64,000 bases of DNA, from contig ML058469.1 in assembly GCA_003013855.2 (NCBI GenBank), positions 2,852,001 through 2,916,000 on the forward strand, read 5' to 3'. The DNA comes from Liriodendron chinense (Eukaryota; Streptophyta; Magnoliopsida; Magnoliales; Magnoliaceae). The notes beneath the pieces were generated by a model. That model was not told the origin of the DNA and did no database searches. It saw nothing but the letters and a program-made list of their open reading frames with translations. A program made the position numbers and the translations under genes. Positions 46,953 to 57,840 of the stretch are shown in pieces. Numbering within the stretch: the first letter of the stretch is position 1; the number at the start of each line of letters is the position of its first letter.

Positions 46953-47460
46953 TTGATTAAAGTGATGCAGAGATTTTGGTTAATCTGGAGCGCCATGGTC
47001 GCTCAACGTGGATGGCTCTTCCATTTCTCGAGGGAGTGGGTCAGGGCTAATCCTAATAGCCCTGACAACTCAAAATTTGAATATGTGCTCCACTTTGGCT
47101 TCCTAGCATCCAACAACGAAGCGGAGTATGAGACCCTCTTGGCCAGCCTCAAATTAGCAAAAATAATGGGAGTTCACAACCTGAAGATACATAGTGACTC
47201 ACGGCTTGTGGTAAATCAGGTTACAGATGAATTTGAAGCAAGAGGTGAGGAGATAGCGGCATACAGAGGCAGAGCACTCGAATTACTAAAGGACTTCACA
47301 AAGTACGAACTCATCCAAGTCCCCAGAGAATAAAATAGGCTCACCTATTCTCTAGCTAGATTAGGCTCGACGTCAGACAACGACCTTGTGCAAACCATCC
47401 CTATCGAGTTCTTGGTCAAACTAAGCATCACTTAGGGTGAACCGATTGAAGCATTACCAT
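46953..47460 (+). pseudogene. Tat-lineage second RNase H, decayed
   Basis: FEYVLHFGFLASNNEAEYET (47077 on), LASLKLAKIMGVHNLKIHSD and SRLVVNQVTDEFEARGEEIA are the blocks of the Tat-specific RNase H. The N-terminal catalytic block is out of frame. No reverse transcriptase lies upstream; the sequence begins abruptly. It may be the distal part of Tat-1. Confidence 0.85.
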
Positions 47461-48617
47461 TGGATCTAGGCCCCCATGCTAGATCGATCCAATCATTCAC
47501 TTTATCTAGACCATCCAACTCCTCAAGAACAAGGAGGCTCGAAAGCTGAAATATCGTGCATTGAGGTATTTCTGAAAGATGAAGTCTTGTTTAAGCGAGG
47601 TTATTCTATGCCTCACCTGAGGTGCCTCCGGCAGGATGAGGATGACTATATCCTCAGAGAAATTCATGAAGGTGTGTCTGGAAATCACCTAGGGGGCCGA
47701 GCAATGGCCCATAAGGCAGTCAGATAGGGTTACTACTGACCTACTATGAAAGTGGACATAGCGCGATTTTTAGATAAGAGCAATAAATGCTAGTGTTTCG
47801 CCTAAAATTTCACGACAAGCCCTTGAGAAGATCACCCCCATGTCAGGCCCGTGGCCCTTTGCCCAATGGGGGGTGGACATCATTGGCCCGTTGCCTAAAG
47901 GGAAAGGCTCGGTCAAATTTTCCATAGTGGTTGTGGACTACTTCACAAAAAAGGCTGAGGTCAAACCCTTGGCGACCATCACAAAGCAGCAGACAACCAA
48001 GTTAATTTGGAAGTCAATCATCTGTAGGTTCGAAATCCCGCACACTATCATTACAAATAAAGGGCGGTAGTTTGATATTTCGAAGTTCAAGAAACGGAGC
48101 TAAAGATATGCCACGTATTGACTGCCTCATATCATCCACATGCAAATGGCCAAGTTGAGGTAGTGAAAAAAATAATCAAGCATCACCTGAAGACTAAGCT
48201 GGAAGAGCGCAAAGATGCCTAGTCCAAATGCCTACCGGAAGTTTCTGGGCATACAGGACAACCGCTTAGACCTCTACGGGAGAAACTCCTTTCTCTCTCA
48301 CTTTCAGTGTCAAGGTTGTCGTCCCCATGGAAATTAGGATGCCCTCATACTGAACAAAACACTCTCAGCTGGAACAGAACGAAGAATCCATGAGGTTCCA
48401 TCTCGATATGCTGGAAGAGCATAGGGATAACACTCAGCTACGACTCGCAACGTATTAGCAAAGGGTGGCTCTGCACTACAACTCTAGAGTCAAAGAACGA
48501 ACCTTTAGAGTCGGCGACCTCATCCTTAGGAGAATCATTCCAAACATAAGGGACCTAGGGTCCCAAGCCCTAGCACCAAACAGGGAAGGCCCATACAAAG
48601 TCCGCAAAGTGGTCCAC
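47461..48617 (+). pseudogene. Tat-lineage integrase, decayed
   Basis: The zinc-binding part shows EIHEGVSGNHLGGRAMAHKA (47659 on). The core shows FAQWGVDIIGPLPKGKG with Asp codon 47876. The second catalytic block reads TNKGR where DNG is expected, so the second Asp is lost (GAT to AAT). The C-terminal part (VALHYNSRVK...RVGDLILRR) runs to 48617, where the gene is cut by the Athila LTR at KVRKVVH. Confidence 0.85.
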
Positions 48618-48866
48618 TGTTGAGCTTCCAATTTATACATAATCTAGCCCATTATACCGCATTATATGCATGGTTTGCATGGTTAAAAGACTAATTTAAT
48701 ACATGATTTGTGGTCATAGGATTAAGAGAGAGACTTCACATAATTGATGTTCAAAAGAGCACAATTAGAAGCTCTTTGATGAGGATCAAAGGTGGGCTAA
48801 AGAATGAAGAAGAAAGAAGGAGAGAAGAGAAAGAATGAAAGAAAGAAAAAATGAAAGAAGGAAGGT

Positions 48867-49033
48867 CCGACCGGTCAAGACCGGTCGACCAGCAGTGGAG
48901 CCCCCTTGAGTTCACGCTGGAACCAGGACCAGCTTGGTCCGACCGGTCAAGACCGGTTAGCCATGAGGTCGGCCACCCCATTGCACTCTCTGGACTGTTC
49001 ACAGACAGGTCCGACAGGTTAAGACCGGTCGGC
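48867..49033. promoter_or_regulatory. Triplicated GACCGGTC palindromic modules upstream of TATA
   Basis: Each module has two near-palindromic GACCGGTC words separated by AA. The first is complete; the third has two changes. They may be U3 enhancer sites for a dimeric DNA-binding protein; no factor can be named. Confidence 0.6.
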
Positions 49034-49529
49034 CAATGTATTTCTGCTAAAATTCAGCAACTTGCTCAGCAAGCACCAAAATTCATGCGCTGTAGGAGTT
49101 CTTACGCAAATCTGAAAGATTTTGAGGCGCTAGAGCCTCTCTATTATAAAAGGATACCTAGGTTTCATTCCTAAGGCGTCATAGAAGGCCAGGGACTTCA
49201 TAGGAGGTGAAGAGGATCATTGCGGAGCGTCTATTACTCTCCCGAATCCAGTTTTTCATTGTTTTTAGTTGAAGCATGATAATGCTTGGCTAAAACCTCT
49301 TAGCTAAGGCTAAGAGGTGAAGCTTGTAGCTAGTTATCATGTAGAATTTGTTTGATTCAAGTACTTTACTTTAAGTTTGGATTTTTAAGTTTTAGTTTAA
49401 ATAAAAGTTGGTATTTTTTTTTATGTTTTATAAGAGTTCATGTGCTTCCGACATGTGTTCTTTGCAATTCTCTGAGATTATCATGTTTGGATTAATTAGA
49501 TTCGAATTGTAGTAATCCCTGAGCATACC

Positions 49530-50100
49530 TGTAATAGCCCCACCGACACTGTACGATATTGTCCACTTTGGGCACGCACGCGCACCCACACATGTTTTGT
49601 TCTCGAGGTTTTTCCCAAAAGGCCTCATACAGGGAAGGTGGGAGCTCCACATATAGCCCAGGGTCAAGGCGCTCATCCATTCGATGTGGGACTAACCTCA
49701 CTCAGGCCCTACCAACTGAGAGCTATTTTCGAAGTCCGACCGATCCACATCAGGGACCCAGATAACAACCCACGCTCGGACCACAGCCAGGCTGCACTGG
49801 GGTGTTAGAATCCCCCAATTTGTAACAGCCCCATCAACACTGTATGATATTGTCCGCTTTGGGCATGCACGCGCACCCGCACGGTTTTGTTCTCGAGGTT
49901 TCCCCCAAAAGGCCTCATACAGGGAAGGTGGGAGCTCCACATATAGACCAGGGTCAAGGCGCTCATCCATCCGATATGGGACTAACCTCACCCAGGCCCT
50001 ACCAACTGGAGCGCTATTTTCGAAGCCCGACCGTTCCACATCAGGGACCCGAATGACAACCCACGCTCGGACCATAGCCAGGCTGCACTGAGGTGTTAGA
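49530..50100 (-). mobile_element. Minimal TRIM: two 280 bp LTRs with an 11 bp interior
   Basis: Direct repeats 49530-49809 and 49821-50100 are each exactly 280 bp and about 93 percent alike by eye. They start TGTAA.AGCCCC and end GGTGTTAGA (from GTTACA). The target duplication ATACC flanks both sides (49525-49529, 50101-50105). The interior, AATTGGGGGAT on the minus strand, can hold only the TGG start of a primer site merged with a polypurine tract. The LTR words GATATTGTCCGCTTTGGGC and AAAAGGCCTCATAC resemble a TRIM widespread in angiosperms (from memory). Confidence 0.9.
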
Positions 50101-50510
50101 ATACCATAGTCCATTGGCATGGTTGTTACTTCGAACGCTACTTATTTGAATTCTATGTGCTTCATTAGAACTAGATCCTAATCTCCGATTTAAGTGGAGA
50201 TTGTTTGTGTTTGAATGCTAAATCTTCCAACTAGAAGAGAGATAAAACTTCAATTCTAGTTGTGTTTATGCTTGGATAAATGAATTCACATGGAACTACT
50301 ACAAGTGGATCCTTGAGGCCTTAGTTCTATTAATTACAGATTTTTATAAAAGTTACTGTTTTACTTAGTTTTCAAAATCAAATCCTAAAATTGCTGATTT
50401 AGAAGTTGCTAGAAGTATTTGAATTGATTTACCCCTGTGAATCGACCTCGATCTTACAGAGACTTATTACTACATCTCAGCCTTGCACTTAAGGCGAGCG
50501 AACATGTTTT

Positions 50511-50526
50511 TGGCGCCGTTGCCAGG
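50511..50526 (+). other. Athila primer-binding site, interrupted
   Basis: TGGCGCCGTTGCC is the standard Athila primer site (tRNA-Asp type). The X-B solo LTR is inserted right after it, duplicating CCAGG. Confidence 0.88.
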
Positions 50527-52593
50527 TGTTGGGGTCCCAAAAGTCAGGATCTTCAAAACAATGATTATGAGTGCCCAAATCATCACTTGATTAGATTTAA
50601 GGCCAGTGCATCGAAAATCGCGGCAAAAATCGCAACACACATCAGACTTGACCAAAAATGAAAAATTAAGCCAGTGGTGGACCCCACTGTTCATCATGAT
50701 CAAAACCCCCCGAATTTGGGAGGCTTACTTCGATCATAAAAAATAGAGCCAGTGCATCGACATCTATCGCAAAGCGGGCCCCGCAAGCCCTCCGTTTCGC
50801 AAAACCCAATTTTACAAAACACGAGTACGTCGGTGCATCAAGAAATTCATGGTCAGCGCATCTAGAAATTCAGACAGTTTACAAAATGAATTTCAGGACG
50901 CACTGCCCTCAGTGCATCAAGAAATTCACCCAGCGCATTAAGAAATTCAGACTTTTACAAAGTGAATTTCAGGACGCACTGACCTCAGCGCATCAAGAAA
51001 TTCGTCCAACGCATCCAAAAATTCAGGAATTTCAGGACGCACTGACCCTCAGCGCGTCCAATAAATCAGGCATTTTCAGGAATTTCAGGACGCACTGACA
51101 GCCAGTGCGCCCTAAAAATCAGCATTCGAACTAAGTCATTTTTTAGACGCGCCGAGCGATTTTCTCGACGCGCCGACATGTTTTCTCGACGCGCTACACG
51201 TGGCGGTCTCCTATTGGATGACTTCGGGTATAAATACCCCCTTTTTTCCGGCTCATTTGAATGAATCGAGAGAAGGAGAGAGCTTTGGGTTTTGAGATCG
51301 CCGGAATCCCTTTTCCGATCGCCGGAAACCCTTTTGCCGATCACCGGAAATCTCATTTCCGACCACAGCAGGTCTGGTGGAGAACCTAAAAATATACAAG
51401 TGTAGTAGCGCATCGAGAAATACGTTGAACCAAGCTTATTTTATTGACGCACTGGCCCCAGCGCATCACAAAAACGCCCCAGCGCATCGCAAAATAGGCC
51501 AGCGTATTAGAAAAATACACATTCCAAAACAAAGTTATTTTTGGACGCACTGGCCCCAGCGCGTCACTAAAATACCTCAGCGGATCAGGAAAATAGAACA
51601 TTTTAAGCAATCATTTTTTGACGCACTAGGCCCCAGCGCATCAGTAAAATCAGGCCAGCGGATCGTAAAAATCAGCACTTTGAACGTTCATTTCAGCACC
51701 TTTAAATCTTTATTTTATGATATTTTCGGGCCTCGTTTGGGCCTATTTTGGATATTTCGAGCGTTCCAGACGCAACGGAGCAGTCAAATGACTCATCCGG
51801 GCCACCCAATGAGCAGAATGCAAACCTTCGAAGTCCGATCTAATATGATGAGATGAACGAAGTAACTTCTCGAAAAGAGGCCGTCAGCGCCCGGAATCAT
51901 ACCGATGTATCATCATCACATGTACTATCATAATATGACCCGGATTCAGGTCCGGACTAAGCAAAGGGGCCTATGGTTAACACGATAAACCATACTAAGA
52001 GAGTTCTAAACTATTACACAAAATTTGTTAAAAACCGACACTTCAAGAACAGTCGATGCCCTACCCATTCAAACGGCATCCGCTAGTTGAGCTGTTCAGG
52101 TACATACAACTACAAATCGGTCTTCCCGCGGTCACCCGTCACAAATGACGGGCGTAGGCCCAGAGTCGCACCCCTCGGTTAAAAACCTTGACAGTCTCAG
52201 CCCGGATCTCCGGTCAAAACATGGGACATAGACATCTGACTCGTACAAAGATGGATCAGTCTGTAACAAAACACAACAAATACAGGTCTCTACGACCACA
52301 CAAAATACAGGTCTTTATGACCATGAACTCTGAGACCATAGTCCCCGCTGACTAGTCTTTTACCTTTTAATCAAGGGTCATCGATCATTCGATGTAATTA
52401 AGGGCTCGTGCCAGATCACGGCCTGGAGTGTACAAGATCTCAGGATCTCTGGAATAAAATTCGCCTTGCGATATCTCTTCTCTTGTGTACTTTTGTGAAT
52501 GCTTGTGATTGTCTATGAATGTTTCCATTATTCAGAACCCCAGAACAACAATACACCGAAAAATGTCATCTCCTCATTTTTCTAGTTCTAACA
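50527..52593 (+). mobile_element. X-B: solo LTR of the X family
   Basis: It begins TGTTGGGGTCCC and ends GTTCTAACA. CCAGG flanks it exactly (50522-50526 and 52594-52598), so it is a complete solo LTR of 2067 bp. Its last 600 bases, reverse-complemented, align with X-A and X-C. The TATA box is at 51229-51236, followed by repeats of GATCGCCGGAAACCC. Motif arrays lie on both sides. Confidence 0.95.
50830..51680. repeat. X-B private motif arrays flanking the promoter
   Basis: Imperfect copies of GACGCACTG-GCCC-CAGCGCATC and AGCGCATCAAGAAATTCA occur at 50830-51190 and 51405-51680, on both sides of the TATA box. The GACGCACTG and CAGCGCGTC arms are nearly complementary. Confidence 0.9.
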
Positions 52594-52856
52594 CCAGGGA
52601 ATCTAGGTTAAACTATTCTAAATTGTTTTAGTAGCTATAGAAGTAGTTAAGGTTTACTATTTTCCTAGGACTAGTTTTTCTTAATTTTAGAACTAACAAG
52701 GTTTATTTTATTTTGTAGGAAGTTCTTCTAGTTTAAGCAAATCGGGTACTATCCTTCCAACTTGAACTCTTTCAATTTTCAGTTTTTAGAATTTTTATTT
52801 TATTTATAGATTTTAGGACTTAAGATTAGTTTAGATTTTGAATTGTGTGGTTTATG

Positions 52857-53940
52857 TCCCGTTGGGAACGTGACCACACCAATCGTCTCCAAACCGAAGG
52901 TGGTTTAGTTGGTTCACTCTCTATTCCTAGACGAGTCAGAAAATACATAAAACATTGTGAAAGTTTGAAAAATATGGATCAAACTCCATTAAGGAATCCT
53001 CCCCACCCTACTCCAACTACAAACGCTATTCATGAGGGAGTAGGAGAGAATGAGGTGCACAATGCTCCTCCAATGAGAACTCTACGTGATTATTTACAAT
53101 CGGCCCATACAACTACACCCTCTTGTGTGGTTTTACCAATTATCAAGGGAACATTAATATAATGCCAGGTGTAATTCAACTTTTACCTAAGTTCGATGGG
53201 CTAAATTCTGAGAGCCCATATTTACACTTAAAAGATTTTGATGAAGTTGTTGTTACCTTGCAATACAATAATGTGTCAGAGGATGTCATCAAACTTAGAT
53301 TGTTTCCCTTCTCATTGAAAGAAAGAGCCAAAGGTTGGCTCCACTCTCTTAGACCACATTCGATAGGGAAATAGGCTGAGATGACCTAGGAATTCTTGAA
53401 AAAGTTCTTCCTGGCTCATAAAACTAACACCCTTCAAAGATCCATAATGAACTTCATGGGAAAAGAGGGTGAGTCATTCTTTCAAAGTTGGGAAAGGTTT
53501 AAGGAACTCTTACTCACTTGCCCACATCATGGATACAAAAGTTGGCGAATAATAAATTTCTTTTATGATGGATTAAATTCCAACATGCGCCAATTTGTAG
53601 AGATGATGTGCAATGGCGAGTTCATAAGCAAAAATCCGGATGAGGCATGGAGTTACTTAGACATGTTGGCTTAGAATGCTCAATCATGGGATACCACGGA
53701 CAAATCTAGTAACCTCAAGCCTCCTCAACAAAAAAAGAGGGATTTACATCCTTAAGGAGAAAAATGATGTAAACGCAAGGCCAGCCAACCTCATAAGAAA
53801 AGTCAAGGCCATGGAACTTAGCAAGAGTGGAGTTTCAAAGTCCATGGAAGCTATTGAGAACATATGCAGAATTTGTGCCGCTAATGTACACTCTACACAA
53901 GATTATCTTACAATTCCTGCGTTTCAAGAGGTGTTATAAG
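52857..53940 (+). pseudogene. Athila gag, decayed
   Basis: From MSRWERDHTNRLQTEGG (52857, start uncertain) the frame runs to a frameshift near 53140. It then gives LLPKFDGLNSESPYLHLKDF, PFSLKERAKGWLHSL, FFLAHKTNTLQRSIM and ESFFQSWERFKELLLTCPHH, the conserved capsid order of Athila gag. Stops interrupt it at 53372, 53387 and 53672. A zinc-knuckle-like CRICAANVHS and PAFQEVL follow. It is cut at 54007 by the Ogre-2 LTR. Confidence 0.88.
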
Positions 53941-54204
53941 AGCAAGCGAATGCAGCATATGGCTATCAAAGGCCCTTCAATGGACCGGTAGGTAACACGT
54001 ACAACTCTGTAGACACCCCACATTCAGCTACACTATTGGTAGAGATAGCTGGATGAATGGAGGACCATACCCCCAAATCCCATGTCCAAACTCAGCCAAA
54101 CTCACCTTGTAAGCCCCAATCCATAGCCCAACTCACCCCTAAACATCAGCCTGAAAAACCCACCATAAGAAAAACCAGTCAAAAAATCCTAAAAAAGTCA
54201 AACT

Positions 54205-54277
54205 CACTGAGTCAACCCACTGAGTCAAATCACCAAGTCAACTCGCTGAGTCGACCCACCGAGTCAACTCACTGAGT
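54205..54277. promoter_or_regulatory. TGAGTCAA array upstream of the Ogre-2 TATA box
   Basis: Six copies of CTGAGTCAA-like words (TGAGTCA is the GCN4/AP-1-type bZIP half-palindrome) lie 120-190 bases upstream of the TATA box. This is a plausible U3 enhancer; binding is inferred. Confidence 0.6.
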
Positions 54278-54394
54278 TCCAAGCAGCAGCCCGGAGGCAT
54301 ATCCGTATTGCCCGTGGGATCCCGAGAGCGTCCGTACGGGCGGCCCCCTGGGTGCCGCCCAAACTTATTTACAGGAACTGCCACTGCCCGCTGC

Positions 54395-54402
54395 TATAAA
54401 TA
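54395..54402 (+). promoter_or_regulatory. TATA box of the Ogre-2 LTR
   Basis: TATAAATA in GCTATAAATACCCCC, about 1.05 kb before the LTR end. Confidence 0.65.
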
Positions 54403-54724
54403 CCCCCCCGCCCCTTCTCATTTCAACAAGCCTTCAGCCCAAGTGCGATCCAGTCGTTCCGAGTCCTTCTCCACCCTTTTTGCCCACTTTTCCACCAAGG
54501 AGAGCCCGAGTGAGAAGAGCCTAGCCCTGGTCCAGCCCAGCCTGACCACTGGTTCAGCCCAGCCTGACCACTAGTCCAAGTCTCTCAAGCCATCCAAGTC
54601 TTGATCCAGCCACTCGAAGCCAACCCTTGCGACACCTCTGTCCATCTAGCTGTTCTTTACTAGCATCATCTCATTCGCATCTAGTATAAGTGCAACATTT
54701 ACTTTCCTTCCAACCCCCCTGCTT

Positions 54725-55018
54725 CACTACAAGCACTTTGATCATTCAAGCACACAACATGCATCTCGCATAAAGCACCTGTCAGTTCGAGCGTATGCTC
54801 TGGGCTTGCCTGTTAATAGAAACATGCCCATCAAAAACTCTTACTGTTCAGACCTGCATTCATGCATCAGTCACTACAAGCACCTTGATTATTCAAACAC
54901 ACTGCATGCATCTCGCATAAAGCACCTGTCAGTTCGAGCGTATGCTCTGGGCTTGCCTGTTAGTGGAACCTGCCCATCAGAAACTCTTACTGTTCAGACC
55001 TGCATTCATGCATCATGT
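54725..55018. repeat. 147 bp tandem duplication in the Ogre-2 LTR
   Basis: Copies begin CACTACAAGCAC.TTGAT at 54725 and 54872 and share GCATAAAGCACCTGTCAGTT and TACTGTTCAGACCTGCATTC. They are about 93 percent alike by eye. Confidence 0.93.
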
Positions 55019-55454
55019 CATCTATGAGAATGTACGAGGATTGAAACAGACTTTCAAGTGTTAGTTCGATTCTGTGAAGTAGAGACCGTACCTCAATACG
55101 GGCAGTGTGTGGGGTGCTTAACCTCTTCCCACCCTGTAATCGTGATCCCTTACCTCGAATCTCTGGCCACAGATCAAAAGGAGACATTTTAGAAAAAGGA
55201 ATCTTCGGATCCCCTTCTCTAAAGTTTCTACGGGGTCTAGCCGACTGCAGATTCGAAGTAACTGGCTAGTGGCGACTCTGGTCTTATATAAACTCATCTA
55301 AACACATCCAGCTTAACAAGACAACCAAACAAAGCCCTCGAGAACGAGGCAAGCCAGTGGCACAAACGGCGATTCGCGCACACGCACCTCTTCTTCTTTT
55401 TCTGAAAGGGAAAGGAGAACGTTTGGGAGCGCAGAACAGCGAGGGTCCACAGAA

Positions 55455-55472
55455 TGGCAACTCCACTGGGGA
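55455..55472 (+). other. Ogre-2 primer-binding site
   Basis: TGGCAACTCCACTGGGGA lies three bases after the LTR end, of the tRNA-Arg type used by Ogre elements. Confidence 0.82.
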
Positions 55473-55713
55473 CATGCTAGTCCCACTAGTCGCGATCCGA
55501 CTTGAAAAATAAAATCATTCCTATACTTGAAAGTCATTAGTCCTCATACAATCTCATCTGCATAGCATTCTACCCAAAATAAAAAAATAGAAAATCCCAA
55601 AACCCAAAAAAAAAGGAGTAGAGTATAGTCCTCACCATTGCGCCTCCTCGGGCTCAACGTGTTCGGAAATAACTTCCCTTCGCAACATAATCCGCACTCA
55701 GGCACAGCAAGCC

Positions 55714-57840
55714 ATGTCCGACCACAAAGAGGAAACTCACCTCCTCCCCGCTCTTGAAATGATCGAAGCGCAACCTCCTGCGCAACAACCAATTGAGAAT
55801 ACACCAATCATGCAAGAATTGGCACAAGGAATGAGAGCAATGCAAGAAATGCTCTTACAATTCATGCAAGCACAAGCTACTGCAGCAGCCAACAATCAGG
55901 TTGGCCCAGTTCAGCAATCTCAACAACCATGCCGGGTCCCTCCGACCTCCAGTTCAAATCAAGCACAACCATCAGAGTCTGCCCAAGACTACTGACAGCA
56001 GCCGTCTCAGCCCTTCGCTATGGGGCATCCTCCTCAATACCTTCCCGCGATGACAAGGCCGTCTCAGAGCACTCCCGTCACAAGGACTTCCAGTCAGCTT
56101 CCAGCCAATCTTACAAACAACAGTCTCAATAGATTCCAACATGTTCCCGCCGATGGGACTCCTTTTCTTTCTCAGCATGTCCCCACCGATGGGACCACTT
56201 TTCAATTTCAGCACATCCCCGCCGATGGGATTTCAATCCAATTTCCAGCAACAGGGACAGCACTGGCGAATGCCCACAATGAGGGTCAGTGTCAAGCCCA
56301 CATCAATCAGCGGACAGTGGCGAATACCCAACAAAGGGGTCACTTCCCAGCATCTCAGCCTCCTGCAAACAGGAGCACTTTTCAATTCCAGCACATCCCC
56401 GCCGATGGGATTCTAGTTAATTTCCAGCAATCTTCAATTCAGCAAACTCCAGTTAATTTTCAGCAATCTTCAATTCAGCAGTCTCCAATCAATTTTCAGC
56501 AAGTTCAACCTTCAGTACAATCCCCAGTTCGGTTACAATCCTTTCAAGCACAAGTTCATCAAAATCCAGTTCAGTCATCAAATCAATTTCAACAACCCAC
56601 GGTTGCTTTTCAACAAGCCCATAGGGTCGAAGACATCGACCACTATGCCGAAGAAGAACGTGCCTTACTCTAAGAGGCACCAGTCGCTCGAACAGATCAC
56701 TCAGGACTGGACGAGTTGCGGGAGCAGTTCCAGATCTTGCAAAATCAGCTTCAGCGGCAACAAGGAATAGATCTACCTTCGACCAAGTTCAGAGACTTGT
56801 GTCCTTTCCCAGATGCTCAAGTACCTCAAAACTTTGAGGTACCAAAATTCAAAAGATACGATGGCAGCGGTTGTCCCACAGCACATCTCAAGGCCTTCTG
56901 TTGAGAGCTGAGTGCAATCTCAGGAAATGAAGGGGCCCTCATTCGCTTGTTCCAAAAATCCCTGAAAGGCGATGCCCTAGATTGGTACACCTCATTGGAC
57001 TGCCATCGTATTAGAACTTGGGAACAACTTTCCCAAGCTTTCGTCGACAGATTCGCGTATAATCTCAACATGGCACCCAGAAGAGCCGACCTCGCAGCTC
57101 TCAGGCAAAGGAGTGATGAAACACTGTCAGCTTATGTGGGATGCTGGCGAGCTATGGCAGCCAGAATGCAGACACCTATCGACGACGAAGAACAAATCTC
57201 CATGATTGTTCATTCAACATATCCAGGCATATCTGGATATCTCATCTCGCATCCATATGCGAATTTCTCGCAGTTGATCCGTGCTGGAGAGCAAGTCGAA
57301 GCAGGAATCCATGCCGGGACAATCTCCCCATGGCCTCATCAAGCCACTCCAGTCAAGAGGAACAGAGTGGAGGGAAGACCCATCGGATATGGGAACGGAA
57401 ACCGCAGCGGTTCTCCTCCCCGCCCGACAGAGGTAAACAACATCAGCACCAATGCTCAGGGTAATCAACATGCTCCCCCACAAGGACATCAATAGTATCA
57501 ACAGAATCAAGCTCATCACCAACCTCAGCGGTATCAGCCGTAACCGAATCCTCAACCACAGCCACAACCACCTCGACAACAGCAGCAATTCAAAGGGAAC
57601 GGCCAATACTCATACCAGAATAGGCAGAATTACAGGGAGCTCAGGAAGTTCACTCCACTTACTCAACCACTTAGTCAAATCATGGCTATGCTGGTACAAA
57701 AGTAGTTACTCACTCTGATGACACCTAGGCCTCCTCCAAATCCTCTACCTCCAAACTACCGAGAAAATGAGTATTGTGCCTACCATCAAGGACGTGGCCA
57801 CACCACTGATCGATGCTTTACTTTGAAGAATGCCATACAA
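55714..57840 (+). pseudogene. Ogre-2 gag, one frame with nonsense codons
   Basis: Starting at MSDHKEETHLLPALEMIE (55714), a single frame runs through a Pro/Gln-rich N-terminus with repeats of FQQSSIQQ and FQHIPADG (56140-56480). Next come the capsid region (LIRLFQKSLKGDALDWYTSL, 56941 on; APRRADLAALRQRSDETLSA) and a modified zinc knuckle CAYHQGRGHTTDRC (57778). Stops at 55993, 56671, 56902, 57493, 57541 and 57703 are all one transition from Gln, Arg or Trp codons. There are no frameshifts. It belongs to a Tat/Ogre element. Confidence 0.9.

Larger units (their letters stand above)
48618..50504 (+). mobile_element. Athila 5' LTR
   Basis: It starts TGTTGAGCTTCC in the Tat integrase and ends GCGAACA, six bases before an Athila primer site. 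A TATAAAAG box lies at 49145-49152. Three modules containing GACCGGTCAAGACCGGTC or variants lie at 48867-49033, upstream of the TATA box. It carries a nested TRIM (49530-50100). Without it the LTR is about 1.3 kb. Confidence 0.82.
54008..55451 (+). mobile_element. Ogre-2 5' LTR
   Basis: It begins TGTAGACACCCCACATTC and ends GGGTCCACA, the same ends as Ogre-1. The middle is largely unlike Ogre-1. It has a TGAGTCA array, a TATAAATA box at 54395-54402 and a 147 bp tandem duplication. The 3' LTR is beyond the window. Confidence 0.88.

Noticed and set aside
49530..50100. Cassandra-type TRIM with 5S rRNA promoter
   Set aside because: No 5S-like internal promoter words are present in the 280 bp LTRs.
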